A stretch of 64,000 nucleotides of DNA from positions 62,001 through 126,000 of the forward strand of contig PERL01000002.1 of the NCBI GenBank assembly GCA_002928735.1, given 5' to 3'. Under the pieces are notes generated by a model. It was not told the origin of the DNA and ran no database searches. It was given only the letters and a program-made list of their open reading frames with translations. Shown here one piece after another: positions 42,163-52,696 of this stretch (its first letter is position 1; each line of letters starts with the position of its first letter). A program made the translations under genes and the position numbers. This DNA comes from Hyphomicrobium sp. (GTDB taxonomy: Bacteria; Pseudomonadota; Alphaproteobacteria; Rhizobiales; Hyphomicrobiaceae).

Positions 42163-44166
42163 CTAGCGATAGCGGTCGTTATCGTAGTCGTAGGTGCGGC
42201 CGTCATCGGGGGGGACGACGGCGGGTAGGCCATCGTCCGGGGGGCCGTCGTCGAGGTCTTCGTATCCCCGGGCGCGGTCATCGGCGCGATCATCGACAGG
42301 CGAGGCGCCGCTGTAGCGCTCCTCTTCGAACTGACCAGAGAGGAGCGGGCCGATGCGGCGGACGGTGATGCGGCGGTTAAGGCGCTCTGGGCCGTCAGTG
42401 GGGATTTTGAGCTGCTCTTCGCCGTAGCCCTGAGTGACGAGATTTTCGGGTGCGACCCCGTATTCGGTGGTGAGAATCTCGGCCACCGACTGGGCCCGCC
42501 GGTCGGACAGGGTAAGATTGTCGTCCTCCGATCCGACGGCGTCGGTGTGGCCTTCGATCATGAAGATTTCGTCGGGGTTCTTTTGCAGAACGCGGTTTAT
42601 GCCATCGGCGAGACGGTCCAGCGCGCGGCCCTGGTCGGGGCCAACTTCCCAGGAGCCAAAATCGAAGGTGACGGTATCGAGGTCGATGCGGCGCATGCGG
42701 TCACGCAGAGGGGCCGAGTAGCGGATTTCGTCCAGCGAGTAGCCTCGGTCGAGGCGCTCGATGGGCGGGGCGGTGAGGGCTTCGTAGAGATCATCATCGG
42801 AGGCGCGGCCGTAGTCGACGATATATTCGTCGCGCGGAATGCGTATCTCGGGGGCGGCGAGCGCGATGGCGCTGCCGATGAAGAGACCTATGCCGGCGCC
42901 AATCAAAACATCGCGGGTGCGGGACTTGTCACGGCTGTAGTGGCGGCGGTTGTCGATGAGGATGACTTCGCGGCCATTGGGATAGCGGCGATAGCGGTGC
43001 AAAAGGCGGCCGTTGCGGTCGGTGACGTCGTAAATGCGCACGCCGCCCGAGCGCGTCATGAACGTGGTGGATGTGCCGTCGGCGCGTTTGATCGTGCGCG
43101 CGTCGGGTGCGATGCGGCGGAAGCGTTCCGATTCGTCATGGCGGATGAAGGTGCGGTTGTTCTGTTTGACGATGACGCGGCGATCCGGCTCTTCAATAAC
43201 GCGCAGGTTGCCCTGCGAAATCGTGCGTTCGCGGCGGTTACGCTTCAGGTCGTCGAAGGAGCGCTGCTGGCCGGGCGCACGGCGGTAGCTCTCGCGAACA
43301 GACTCGCGGCCGACGGCACGGCGGGCTTCCTCGCGGACAGGCGGGGCTTTGATGGCGGGTTGACCGCCTCCAGCAGGATACGTCGAGGGCGGCGGTACGC
43401 CTGTGGGCGCGCCGTCGCGGCGGTCGATGCGGCGGCGGTTGTCGTCACGCGGGCTGGCGCGATCCACCTCGCGAGTGGGCGGGGGCAGAACGGCTGGCTG
43501 CGTGTCGCGGGATGGCGGCGGATTGGCGACAGTCGAGTTCTCGCGGCGATCAGGACGGCGGCGATCACCGTCATGCGCAACGCCCGGCGCGGTGTTGCGC
43601 TCTTTCACTTGAAGATCCGGTTGCGGAACGGTCTGCGGCTGTTTTTGACGCGCACGTTCTTGAAGCTGGCGCTCCTTACGAAGGCGGTCGGCCTCTTGCT
43701 TCTGCTGGAGGCGCTCTTGGATTTGCTGGCGGCGCTGCTCGAGCTTCTGGCTTCTCTCCTGCTGCTGCTGAAGGCTGCGCTGCTGCTGTTCCTGCTGCTT
43801 TTGCTGGATCTGCTGCATGCGTTCGCGCAGTTTCTGACTGCGATCAGGCTGTTCGCGCACGCGCTCCTGCTGGCGTTGAAGGCGCTCCTTCTTGGGTTCG
43901 ACGCGCTGCTCGGTGGCAGCGGGCGGCGGCGGGGGCGCCTGTTTTGTTTTGGCCGGCGGCGGCTCTTGCTCGGCGGGCGGGTTGGCTGCGGGCGGGTTTT
44001 GAGGAGACACATTCCGGCGCATCCACTTTTTGTCGCCCGGTGGTGGCGCCTCTTGAGCCAGTTCGATGGCTGCCGCGGACGTGTCACCCGCGATGGCAGC
44101 CGATGGCGACCAGGCGGCAATGGCCGCCAGGAGGGACAGGGCAACAGAAGAACGATCGCGCAGCAT
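42163..44166 (-). CDS. OmpA-family envelope protein with long Gln/Arg-rich coiled region
   Basis: 667 residues. The signal peptide is MLRDRSSVALSLLAAIAAW..., cut near IAGDTS. Residues ~50-330 are Pro-rich then Gln/Arg/Glu-rich (QIQQKQQEQQQ, QQQQERSQKLEQRRQQIQ), likely coiled coil and disorder. Around 335-440 lie a repeated basic segment and GAGIGLFIGSAIALA, a Gly-rich hydrophobic stretch. The C-terminal ~130 residues form the OmpA peptidoglycan-binding domain (VTFDFGSWEV, IFMIEGHTDAVGSEDDNLTLSDRRAQSVAEIL and YGEEQL...RLNRRITVRRI). It should tether the outer membrane to peptidoglycan. A plus-strand frame runs along nearly its whole length but is a shadow. Confidence 0.9.
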   Translation of the reverse strand: MLRDRSSVALSLLAAIAAWSPSAAIAGDTSAAAIELAQEAPPPGDKKWMRRNVSPQNPPAANPPAEQEPPPAKTKQAPPPPPAATEQRVEPKKERLQRQQERVREQPDRSQKLRERMQQIQQKQQEQQQRSLQQQQERSQKLEQRRQQIQERLQQKQEADRLRKERQLQERARQKQPQTVPQPDLQVKERNTAPGVAHDGDRRRPDRRENSTVANPPPSRDTQPAVLPPPTREVDRASPRDDNRRRIDRRDGAPTGVPPPSTYPAGGGQPAIKAPPVREEARRAVGRESVRESYRRAPGQQRSFDDLKRNRRERTISQGNLRVIEEPDRRVIVKQNNRTFIRHDESERFRRIAPDARTIKRADGTSTTFMTRSGGVRIYDVTDRNGRLLHRYRRYPNGREVILIDNRRHYSRDKSRTRDVLIGAGIGLFIGSAIALAAPEIRIPRDEYIVDYGRASDDDLYEALTAPPIERLDRGYSLDEIRYSAPLRDRMRRIDLDTVTFDFGSWEVGPDQGRALDRLADGINRVLQKNPDEIFMIEGHTDAVGSEDDNLTLSDRRAQSVAEILTTEYGVAPENLVTQGYGEEQLKIPTDGPERLNRRITVRRIGPLLSGQFEEERYSGASPVDDRADDRARGYEDLDDGPPDDGLPAVVPPDDGRTYDYDNDRYR

Positions 44167-44267
44167 GGATAGGCCTCAATAGAGCAGCGTGCTCGGATGC
44201 GATCTTTAGGTCGCTAATTACGGCAGGGTGAAGTTCAAATCTTGCGCGCGGCAGCGAACTTTTGTGC

Positions 44268-44792
44268 CTACGTGCCGCGATTGAAACGCCACATGCGCAC
44301 GAAGGTTTCTTTGATTTCGGCAGAGGGCCTGTCGAGAACGTCGAGGGGGATGCGGATTTCGGTTTTGGAGGCGAGCCGCCAGGGTAGCCGCATGGGCCGC
44401 CGCAAAAACGGCCGGGAGCGCCAGTCGGCGAGCAGGGCTTCAGGGATCGGCTTCTTCAGTCCGATAATCAGTTCGAGGGAACTGCCGGTGCGCTCCACCA
44501 TTTCGAGGGTTTCGATGCTCTCGACCGCTCGCCAGGAGATCAGGCCCAGGCCTTCGATGAATAGTCCATATTGGCCCGAACCGATGCGCGGCCGGCCGCT
44601 CTCCAAGAGTGGTAGGTTGTAGTAGGCGACGGCTGCCGGGAGCAGACCGACAACGGCGAGGATCGGGATGCCTTTGAAGATCGCGGCCACAAAAAAGGCC
44701 ACCGCGAGCGCAGTCATGGCGTAGATCGGAAAGTGCACCTCTTCCTGATCATAACCGATGGTGTAGCCGACAATATCCTTGTCCGTGACCAT
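44268..44792 (-). CDS. Inner-membrane protein with PH-like C-terminal part
   Basis: 174 residues from ATG 44792 (MVTDKDIVGYTIGYDQEEVHF); the upstream frame extension is not family-like. Two adjacent hydrophobic segments (YAMTALAVAFFVAAIFKGI and LAVVGLLPAAVAYYNL) form a hairpin, then ~110 cytoplasmic residues with GQYGLFIEGLGLISWRAVESIETLEM and IRIPLDVLDRPSAEIKETFVRMWR, which resembles the bacterial PH (YdbS/YokE-like) fold seen after such hairpins. Function unknown. Confidence 0.65.
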   Translation of the reverse strand: MVTDKDIVGYTIGYDQEEVHFPIYAMTALAVAFFVAAIFKGIPILAVVGLLPAAVAYYNLPLLESGRPRIGSGQYGLFIEGLGLISWRAVESIETLEMVERTGSSLELIIGLKKPIPEALLADWRSRPFLRRPMRLPWRLASKTEIRIPLDVLDRPSAEIKETFVRMWRFNRGT

Positions 44793-45029
44793 GCGCGTCT
44801 TCCAGTTCGATCCGGGATGTCCGTCGCCGTTCCGGCCGCCAGGGGCGCGGATTTCAGTCTGCGATGAAATCCACCGCACGACAATAAAAGCAAGTCTCAG
44901 ACTGGTCTTGCGCGCAACGGGAGCGCCGAAATTATCCTCGGGCGCGGCACGTGCACCGTTTTGATGCGTAACCGTGCATCACTGGCAGTGGTGTTGCTTG
45001 TTTTTCGCGCGGCCGGCGGAGTCTGGCGC

Positions 45030-46007
<978 letters not shown>

Positions 46008-46128
46008 GACGCGCCTCTTGCTCGGCTGGTCTGTGACAAACGTGTGATGACGCGCTCTCTAGCAAGGGGCCGGAGGCGTGTAAACCGCAACGGGCAACAC
46101 TCTGATGGATAACGGTGGACCGGTGAAT

Positions 46129-46158
46129 GGCCAGCCGGGTTGAGGGGCCCGGCTGGCC
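46129..46158. other. GC-rich hairpin between the lipoprotein gene and prs
   Basis: GGCCAGCCGGG pairs with CCCGGCTGGCC around TTGAGGGG, an 11-bp perfect stem directly after the lipoprotein stop. There is no U run on the minus strand, so termination is possible but not assured. Confidence 0.55.
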
Positions 46159-46164
46159 GACCGA

Positions 46165-47169
46165 TCAGTTGGTCTTGGGCAGCAGCTTGATAATGCCCTG
46201 GGCGGCAGCCGCGGCGGCGGCATCGGCCGTCTTGCCCCAGGCCCCGTCAAGAGAGCCCTGCGGCACTTCGTTCTTCTGCGAGACGGTGCCCAGCTGTTTG
46301 CCGCTGGGATCCTTCACGTGCCAATCGATCGTGATCGGCTGTTTTCCTTCGCGGATCGTGCCAACCGACACCTTACCTTCGACGCGGTAGTTGGGTCCGG
46401 CGGTGGATGTCAGCGGGATGCCGTTGCGGACCAGTTCGCGCTGAATGGCGCCCGTTAAGGCAATGCTCCCGTCGCCGGGGGCTCCGGTGACATTGGGAAC
46501 GGCGGTGAGGACAGCGCCGCGGCCGATGCTGCCGGTGGCTGTTGCGGGCGCTGCGGCTGGAACCGCTGCCGTCGCGGCGACGGGGATGGCCTGGGGCGCT
46601 GGCGCGGCGGCGACCGGAACGGTGGCAGCGGGGAGCGGGGCTGCGGCTGGTGCCGGCGCGCCGGCCGGGCCCTGAGACGGCAGCCATCCGGCGACCTGAG
46701 TGGCGGTCTTGTTGGCGATCTGATCGATGATCGCCGGGGACACCGTGGACCACGTATCGGCGCCGGCACCGGCGGCGACTTCTTCGCCGGTGATGCGGTT
46801 GACGCGTTTTCCGGTCGGGTCGGTGATGTCCCAGATGTAGGAGATCTTGGTCGAGGCCTTTTCCTTCGCGGCCACGACGTAGCCACGCAGCGTGTATTCG
46901 GAAGGATCAGTGGGCTGCTTCGCGACCGTGACGCGCTGACGCTCGAGTGCCGAGGCGACTTGCGTCTGCAGCGCGCGCGAGGTTGCGTCCGGCGGGCCGA
47001 CAATCGGCGCCACGGCGAGCTTAGCGCGTTGCGTGACAGGAGGCGGCGTGGCCGCTGCGAGCGGAGCAGTCGCATCCCCTCCGCCACCTGCGAATAGATT
47101 GGACCCGGTCTCGCAACCCGCGAGGCCGACCGCTGAAATCAATAGTATCGCTGCCCGTGCGACCGGCAT
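46165..47169 (-). CDS. Lipoprotein, Ala/Pro-rich, unknown function
   Basis: 334 residues from ATG 47169, preceded by GAGGGGC. The lipobox is LISAVGLAGC, so the mature protein is lipidated on Cys ~20. Two similar halves flank an Ala/Pro-rich linker (~residues 165-225): each has a segment on drug-like 'DPTGKRVNRITGEE' or 'DPSGKQLGTVSQKNE' text followed by a W...A..A helix (WSTVSPAIIDQIANKTA, WGKTADAAAAAAAQGI). This suggests an internal duplication of a ~100-residue domain. I do not recognise a named family. Confidence 0.75.
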   Translation of the reverse strand: MPVARAAILLISAVGLAGCETGSNLFAGGGGDATAPLAAATPPPVTQRAKLAVAPIVGPPDATSRALQTQVASALERQRVTVAKQPTDPSEYTLRGYVVAAKEKASTKISYIWDITDPTGKRVNRITGEEVAAGAGADTWSTVSPAIIDQIANKTATQVAGWLPSQGPAGAPAPAAAPLPAATVPVAAAPAPQAIPVAATAAVPAAAPATATGSIGRGAVLTAVPNVTGAPGDGSIALTGAIQRELVRNGIPLTSTAGPNYRVEGKVSVGTIREGKQPITIDWHVKDPSGKQLGTVSQKNEVPQGSLDGAWGKTADAAAAAAAQGIIKLLPKTN

Positions 47170-47411
47170 CCGAACGCCCCTCGCCGCAGCACGATCAATG
47201 GTCGCCACTTCGACGCCCCCTTTGTTTGACCCGCTGATTTCCGGCGGCCGACGTACTAACTTTGCGGCCTTGTCTCCCTCTAAGCAACCGGTACCCACAT
47301 TTCCTTTGCCTAACCCAGCCCGGCGGCCCGCCACAAGCGCATCCGGACCCAAACCTGGGAATGTCCCTAATGCCGGGGCCCCAAGCGGTGCCTAAATTGT
47401 GGATTGTGCAG

Positions 47412-48206
47412 TTAGGTCACAACGATGGCGGAGATTTGGCGCCCGTAATCGGGCTCGGAGCGGTGCGTTGTGCGGCGAAATGAGAAGAATTTCGATTCGT
47501 CGGCATAGGTGCAGTGCGATACGCGGTCCACGGCGGCAAGGCCCAGGGCCGCGAGGCGGCGGGCGACGAAGCCAGGAAGATCGAACCGGGTTTTTTCCCC
47601 GGGCGCCGGAGTTGTGAAAAAATCCCGGTTGGCGGGGTCGAGACCTAGCACCTCGGCTTCGAACTCGGGGCCGACTTCGTAGGCGGCCTGGCTGATAGTG
47701 GGGCCGATGGCGGCGCGGATGCGGTCGCGGCGGGCGCCGGCCATTTCCATTTCACCGACAGTGGCCTCGACGATGCCGGCGACGGCGCCGCGCCAGCCGG
47801 CGTGGGCCGCACCGACGACTTTGGCTTCGGGGTCAGCGAAGAGGACGGGGGTGCAATCGGCGGTGAGGATGCCGATGACGAGGCCGTGGACCTTGGTGAC
47901 AACCGCGTCGGCCTTGGGGAGCGCATCCCGCGCGATCGGGCCATCGGCGCGCACCGCAGTACCAGAGTGGACTTGATAGACGGTGAGAACTTCGGGGCGG
48001 GTGCCACCGAGATGGCGGGCGACGCGAGCGCGGTTTTCGAGGACGCGGGCGGGATCGTCGCTGGAGCCGAGGCCGCAGTTAAGGCCGGCATAGAGCCCTT
48101 CGGAGACGCCGCCGTCGCGGGTGAAGAAGCCGTGACGGATGCCGGGGAGGTCGAGCGCGGGAGCGAGAATGGGATTGAGCATGGAATTGAGCATTGGTTT
48201 GAACAT
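47412..48206 (-). CDS. pgeF: PgeF/YfiH copper-type purine nucleoside phosphorylase-like protein
   Basis: 264 residues. HGFFTRDGGVSEGLYAGLNCGLGSSDDP, VYQVHSGTAV, ILTADCTPVLFADPEAKVVGAAHAGWRGA and CTYADESKFFSFRR are the family signatures; the Cys and two His form the metal site. Members act as adenosine deaminase/nucleoside phosphorylase and edit peptidoglycan precursors (PgeF). The N-terminus repeats ML/MLNP words (MFKPMLNSMLNPILAP), leaving three possible ATG starts. It follows midA by 12 bases, the usual lgt-midA-pgeF order without lgt. Confidence 0.93.
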   Translation of the reverse strand: MFKPMLNSMLNPILAPALDLPGIRHGFFTRDGGVSEGLYAGLNCGLGSSDDPARVLENRARVARHLGGTRPEVLTVYQVHSGTAVRADGPIARDALPKADAVVTKVHGLVIGILTADCTPVLFADPEAKVVGAAHAGWRGAVAGIVEATVGEMEMAGARRDRIRAAIGPTISQAAYEVGPEFEAEVLGLDPANRDFFTTPAPGEKTRFDLPGFVARRLAALGLAAVDRVSHCTYADESKFFSFRRTTHRSEPDYGRQISAIVVT

Positions 48207-48218
48207 GGGGGGCCGACG

Positions 48219-49259
48219 TTACTCGAAGCCGGGGAGGATGGGGAGATTGGGCGAACGCAGACCGATGGCTTTGAAGCGCGACCCCATGCCTTGGGGAGCG
48301 ATAAGGCGGGAGACAGCGAGTTCGATCTCGCCGGCTTTGGCGGGGTTGGCGCTCATGAGGCGCGAGGCACGTTCGACGATGCCGAGGCGGCCGAGAAATT
48401 CGCCTTGAGTGATCGGGCCGTCGACGGCGAGGGCGTGGTTCTGTGCTGCGGTGGCGAACGCTTCGAAGTCTATGTGCACGGTGAGGTCGGCTGTGCCCGG
48501 AGAGGTCAACGGGTGTTCAAATTGGTGCGCGCGCAGAGCTTGCAACGTTTCACCGGGAGCGGTTGCGAGATGACCGTAGTCGAAGAACATTGCGGCTAGG
48601 GGGGCGTTGGTCGATCTATGCGCGAGACCGGCGATGAGCGCGGTGTGATCCTGATGCTCGTGGATCGTTCCCTCTGCGGGTGTGAATACGAGGCGGTCAC
48701 TTGCGTCGATAGACACGTGGCGTGGGATGCCGCCGATCATCTGGCTGGCCGGGACGGTGTCGAGGAATTCGTTCGCGATGACGATTGTTGGTGTGTCCGA
48801 AGTGGTTGCGAGAGATGCGTGCCACGCGACCGGCCGGTCGCACCCGCTAAGCGTTGCGCGCTGACTGTCGATCAGGGTTTCGTTGCATTCGATGAGGTCG
48901 ACATTGATGGCGTTGAGAAAAGGCTGGAGTTTCGCGGCCGCGCGGAGCGCATCGCGCATGAGGGTGCCGCGGCCGGGGCCCAATTCGACGAGGTTGACGC
49001 GGGCGGGCGATCCCATCTGCTGCCAGACGACAGCGGACCAGAGGCCGATCAATTCACCGAAGATCTGGCTGATTTCGGGCGCGGTGATGAAGTCGCCGCC
49101 GCGGCCGATGGCGGGCTGCTTGACGTAGTAGCCATGCTCGGGGTCGTGCAGACAGGCGTCCATGTACTCGGCGACGGAGAGCGGTCCCTCGCGGCGAATG
49201 CGTTCTTTGAGTTTGCGGGCCAGCGGCGTGTCGCGGCGGGCGTCGGGATCATAGCTCAT
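48219..49259 (-). CDS. midA: MidA/NDUFAF7-family SAM-dependent methyltransferase
   Basis: 346 residues. LAEYMDACLHDPEHGYY-like text near the N-terminus (SVAEYMDACLHDPEHGYYVKQ), GRGGDFITAPEISQIFGELIGLW and VNLVELGPGRGTLMRDALRAA identify the DUF185/MidA family, whose mitochondrial member NDUFAF7 methylates an Arg of complex I subunit NDUFS2. A bacterial complex I role is likely but inferred. IVIANEFLDTVPASQ and FFDYGH complete the pattern. pgeF follows 12 bases on. Confidence 0.93.
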   Translation of the reverse strand: MSYDPDARRDTPLARKLKERIRREGPLSVAEYMDACLHDPEHGYYVKQPAIGRGGDFITAPEISQIFGELIGLWSAVVWQQMGSPARVNLVELGPGRGTLMRDALRAAAKLQPFLNAINVDLIECNETLIDSQRATLSGCDRPVAWHASLATTSDTPTIVIANEFLDTVPASQMIGGIPRHVSIDASDRLVFTPAEGTIHEHQDHTALIAGLAHRSTNAPLAAMFFDYGHLATAPGETLQALRAHQFEHPLTSPGTADLTVHIDFEAFATAAQNHALAVDGPITQGEFLGRLGIVERASRLMSANPAKAGEIELAVSRLIAPQGMGSRFKAIGLRSPNLPILPGFE

Positions 49260-49351
49260 CGTGTGAAAATGGTTCCGGCGCCGCAGAATGGCGCGGCGCC
49301 GGTTGTGAACGTTTGGGCAGCGAATGGCAACGGGCGATGGATGTGCGCGGG

Positions 49352-50344
49352 TCAGGACGCAATCTTGAAACGCGCCAATTGATCTTCCCAGGCCAGCGCG
49401 TGGCCGACGATTTCGTCTAGGTCGTCGTTGCGCGGCTGCCAGCCCAGCGCATCGCGGATCTTTTGCGAGCCAGCGACGATGGCGGCGGGATCGCCTGCAC
49501 GGCGCGGAGACAGGCGCACGTCGAAGTTGACGCCGGAGACGCGCTTGACCGCATCGATGACTTCCAGAACCGAGAAGCCTTTCGAGTAGCCGCAGTTGAA
49601 GACATCCGACTTGCCGCCGGTGCGGAGATAATCGAGGGCTGCGACATGGGCGCGGATCAAATCGGAGACATGGATGTAGTCGCGCACGCAGGTGCCGTCG
49701 TCGGTCGGATAGTCAGTGCCGAAGACGTCCATGTGCGTGCGCTGGCCGAGGGCCGTTTCGCAGGCGACCTTTATCAGATGCGTGGCGCGCGGCGTCGACT
49801 GGCCGGAGCGGCCTTTCGGGTCGGCGCCGGCGACGTTGAAGTAGCGGAGCGCGACGTAGCGGAAATCGTGGGCGCGGGCGGCGTCGGCGAGCATGACTTC
49901 CGTCATGAGCTTCGACCAGCCGTAGGGCGACATTGGAGCCGGCGTGGCAGTTTCGCTGACCGGGTTCTCGAGTGGGTTGCCGTAAACGGCGGCGGTGGAG
50001 GAGAAAATGAAGTGCCGGATGCCGGTGGCGACGGCGGCTTCCATCAGGGCGCGGGATTTGACTGTGTTGTTATTGTAGTAGCCGAGCGGGTCGGCGACCG
50101 ATTCTGGGACAACGATGGAGCCGGCGAAGTGGACGATGGCCTTGACCCCGTATTTACGGATGACGGTGCGGACGAGGTCCTGGTCACCCACATCGCCTAC
50201 GACGAGGGTGGCGGCGGGGGGGATGGCCCAGCGGAAGCCGGTGGACAGATTGTCGAGGACTACGACGCGCTCGCCCGCATCCAAAAGGGCCAGAACCATG
50301 TGGCTGCCGATAAATCCCGCTCCACCTGTGACGAGGACTGCCAT
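49352..50344 (-). CDS. galE: UDP-glucose 4-epimerase
   Basis: 330 residues. It interconverts UDP-glucose and UDP-galactose for envelope polysaccharides. The NAD motif [41 protein letters not shown], the catalytic S-x-Y-x3-K in FSSTAAVYG and [11 protein letters not shown], and [16 protein letters not shown] are all present. It is divergent from galU, which makes its substrate; a shared ~230-bp promoter region lies between them. Confidence 0.95.
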   Translation of the reverse strand: MAVLVTGGAGFIGSHMVLALLDAGERVVVLDNLSTGFRWAIPPAATLVVGDVGDQDLVRTVIRKYGVKAIVHFAGSIVVPESVADPLGYYNNNTVKSRALMEAAVATGIRHFIFSSTAAVYGNPLENPVSETATPAPMSPYGWSKLMTEVMLADAARAHDFRYVALRYFNVAGADPKGRSGQSTPRATHLIKVACETALGQRTHMDVFGTDYPTDDGTCVRDYIHVSDLIRAHVAALDYLRTGGKSDVFNCGYSKGFSVLEVIDAVKRVSGVNFDVRLSPRRAGDPAAIVAGSQKIRDALGWQPRNDDLDEIVGHALAWEDQLARFKIAS

Positions 50345-50576
50345 AGCGTTAACGCGCCTCCCTGACGCTTATGTTGACCGGTCTATGGGTTCGAAGAGTT
50401 TCAGTAACCCGTGTAATCTACGAGAATTGCGAAACCCTGACCTCGACACGCCACAATCCGTTCCTAATTCGCGTCGTCCACCATACAAGTTCCGTGCCCG
50501 GATTCGCAGTCCGGACTGGAACACTCCCGCCACGGTCCCGCGACCCTGGCCTTCCCATTCTCCGGAGCCTCTCAGC

Positions 50577-51464
50577 ATGTCTTCCAAGCCCGCGCGTATC
50601 CGCAAGGCCGTGTTCCCCGTTGCCGGTCTCGGCACCCGCTTCCTGCCCGCGACCAAAGCGGTGCCGAAGGAGATGCTCACGGTGGTGGACCGGCCGGTCA
50701 TCCAGCACGTGGTGGATGAAGCGCGCGCGGCCGGCATCGAGCATTTCGTGTTCGTGACGGGACGCAACAAGGCGGTGATCGAGGATCACTTCGATATCCA
50801 GTACGAATTGGAGCGCACACTCGCCGACCGGAAGAAGACGAAAGAGCTGGATGCGTTGATGGCCGACCTGCCGGTGGCGGGTCAGGCGAGTTTCACGCGG
50901 CAGCAGGCGCCGCTGGGCCTTGGGCACGCGGTGTGGTGCGCGCGCGATATCATCGGCGATGAGCCGTTCGCCCTGCTCTTGCCAGATATGCTGCATCATG
51001 GCGCGACGCCGTGCCTGAAAGATATGATCGAGGCCTATGGCGCGTCGGGCGGCAACTTGATCGCGGTGGCGCCAGTGCCTGATGATCAGACGCACCAGTA
51101 TGGCATCGTCGGCGTGACGGATGCGAAAGCCAAGGTGGCACGCATCACCCAGATGGTGGAGAAGCCGCCACAGGGTACGGCGCCCTCGAACCTGCACATC
51201 ACCGGGCGCTACATTCTGCAGCCGGAGATCTTCGAACTACTGGCCAAGCAGGAGAAAGGGGCGGGAGGTGAAATCCAGCTCACCGACAGCATGATCCGTT
51301 TGATGAGCGACCTGGGGCAGCCGTTCCATGCCGTGCAATTTGATGGCACCATTTACGATTGCGGATCAAAGATTGGGTTTCTGGCCGCCAATATTGCCTA
51401 TGGACTGGAGCGGCCAGACCTCGCGGCGGGGCTCAGGGCAGAAATCACGCGGCTCTTGAAGTAG
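50577..51464 (+). CDS. galU: UTP-glucose-1-phosphate uridylyltransferase
   Basis: 295 residues from ATG 50577, with GGAG about ten bases before it; the frame is open further upstream without family similarity. It makes UDP-glucose from UTP and glucose 1-phosphate. Motifs: [24 protein letters not shown] (nucleotide binding), [24 protein letters not shown] (metal Asp), [21 protein letters not shown] and [18 protein letters not shown]. Its neighbour galE uses the product. Confidence 0.97.
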   Translation: MSSKPARIRKAVFPVAGLGTRFLPATKAVPKEMLTVVDRPVIQHVVDEARAAGIEHFVFVTGRNKAVIEDHFDIQYELERTLADRKKTKELDALMADLPVAGQASFTRQQAPLGLGHAVWCARDIIGDEPFALLLPDMLHHGATPCLKDMIEAYGASGGNLIAVAPVPDDQTHQYGIVGVTDAKAKVARITQMVEKPPQGTAPSNLHITGRYILQPEIFELLAKQEKGAGGEIQLTDSMIRLMSDLGQPFHAVQFDGTIYDCGSKIGFLAANIAYGLERPDLAAGLRAEITRLLK

Positions 51465-51633
51465 CGCCCCCGGCCCGTTCATCAGCTAAACTCACAACCG
51501 TAAAGCCGGAATCGAGAAAAACCATTTCGGCACACCATGGCATGATGTTGCCGGTTTGCGGTGTCATAGCCATCGGATACTGTCAGGATGCGAGATTGGG
51601 CGCCGCGCAACGCGCCCGCCGGAGGCTGTCGGA

Positions 51634-52695
51634 ATGATCTTGAGAAAACGGGGTGCCGAGGGCGGCGCTGCCATGACGCGGAAGTTAACGCCACCGGGCG
51701 TGTTTCTCTTGCGCATGATGATCTTCCTCACGCTCGTGGGGTTCTTGGCGGCGATCCTGCATCAGCAGCTTGAAACCGCCTTCATGACCAACCCAGGGCT
51801 TAACGGGCTGATCGTCGGGGTGCTCTTTCTGGGCATTATTTATGCCTTCCGGCAGGTCATCCGGCTCTATCGCGAAATCAAGTGGGTCAACGCGTTCCGT
51901 ATCTCCGACCCGGGACTGACAACCGATACGCAGCCTGTGTTGCTGGCGCCGATGGCCAACATGCTGCGCGACCGGACGGGAACCTTCTCGCTGGCCACCG
52001 TGTCGATGCGATCGATCATGGACTCGATCGGGTCGCGACTGGATGAAGCGCGCGACACGGGAAAGTATCTCGTTGGGCTGCTCGTGTTCCTCGGACTGTT
52101 GGGGACGTTCTGGGGATTGCTGGAGACCATGTCGTCTGTCGGCGCGACGATTGCGTCGCTCGACACCAAGGGCGAAGGCGTGGCGGCGTTCGATGAATTG
52201 AAAACGGGGCTGGCCGCGCCGCTGAAGGGAATGGGTACGGCATTTTCGTCATCGCTGCTGGGACTCGCCGGATCGCTGGTGCTGGGCTTTTTGGAATTGC
52301 AGGCCAACCACGCGCACAACCGCTTTTATAACGAACTGGAAGAATGGTTGTCAGGCATCACGGAACTCACGCCTGGGTCCGCATCGGCGACCGATCTGGC
52401 GAGCCGTCAGCTCACCACGGCCGTCTATGAAATGCAGCGGGCTGTCGCCGACCTCTCGGATAAGCTCAGCGCTCTCAATGTTCCTTCGTCGCCACAAAGC
52501 GGCGTGGCCGATAGCGGACCGGGGCCGGACGAGGCGGTGAAGGATCTGGCCCGCGGGGTCAATCAGTTGGTCACGCTGATGCGCAGCGAGCAGAAGGTCG
52601 TGCGCGAGTGGGTGGATGAGCAGGCCTCGCATCAGGCGGAACTGGCGGGGGCGTTGAAGGCGCTCGCAGACAATTTCCAGCGCAGGACGACCTGA
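51634..52695 (+). CDS. MotA/TolQ/ExbB-like proton-channel subunit
   Basis: 353 residues from ATG 51634 behind GGAGG. Hydrophobic segments: RMMIFLTLVGFLAAIL, GLIVGVLFLGIIYAF, KYLVGLLVFLGLLGTFWGLLET and MGTAFSSSLLGLAGSLVLGFLEL. The last two with the LGTFWGL and GMGTAFSSSLLGL words match the MotA/TolQ core. A long hydrophilic tail follows (~residues 245-353: AVYEMQRAVADLSDKLSAL, VTLMRSEQKVVREW) with coiled-coil character. It pairs with the next gene, one base away. No flagellar genes are near, so a general envelope motor is more likely than a flagellar stator. Confidence 0.85.
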   Translation: MILRKRGAEGGAAMTRKLTPPGVFLLRMMIFLTLVGFLAAILHQQLETAFMTNPGLNGLIVGVLFLGIIYAFRQVIRLYREIKWVNAFRISDPGLTTDTQPVLLAPMANMLRDRTGTFSLATVSMRSIMDSIGSRLDEARDTGKYLVGLLVFLGLLGTFWGLLETMSSVGATIASLDTKGEGVAAFDELKTGLAAPLKGMGTAFSSSLLGLAGSLVLGFLELQANHAHNRFYNELEEWLSGITELTPGSASATDLASRQLTTAVYEMQRAVADLSDKLSALNVPSSPQSGVADSGPGPDEAVKDLARGVNQLVTLMRSEQKVVREWVDEQASHQAELAGALKALADNFQRRTT

Positions 52696-52696
52696 G

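Noticed and set aside
42547-44172. 541-codon plus-strand frame antisense to the OmpA-family gene
   Set aside because: It mirrors a GC-rich, low-complexity region; the minus-strand protein has a signal peptide and an OmpA domain, the plus-strand one has no recognisable domain and is Leu/Ala-rich shadow text.
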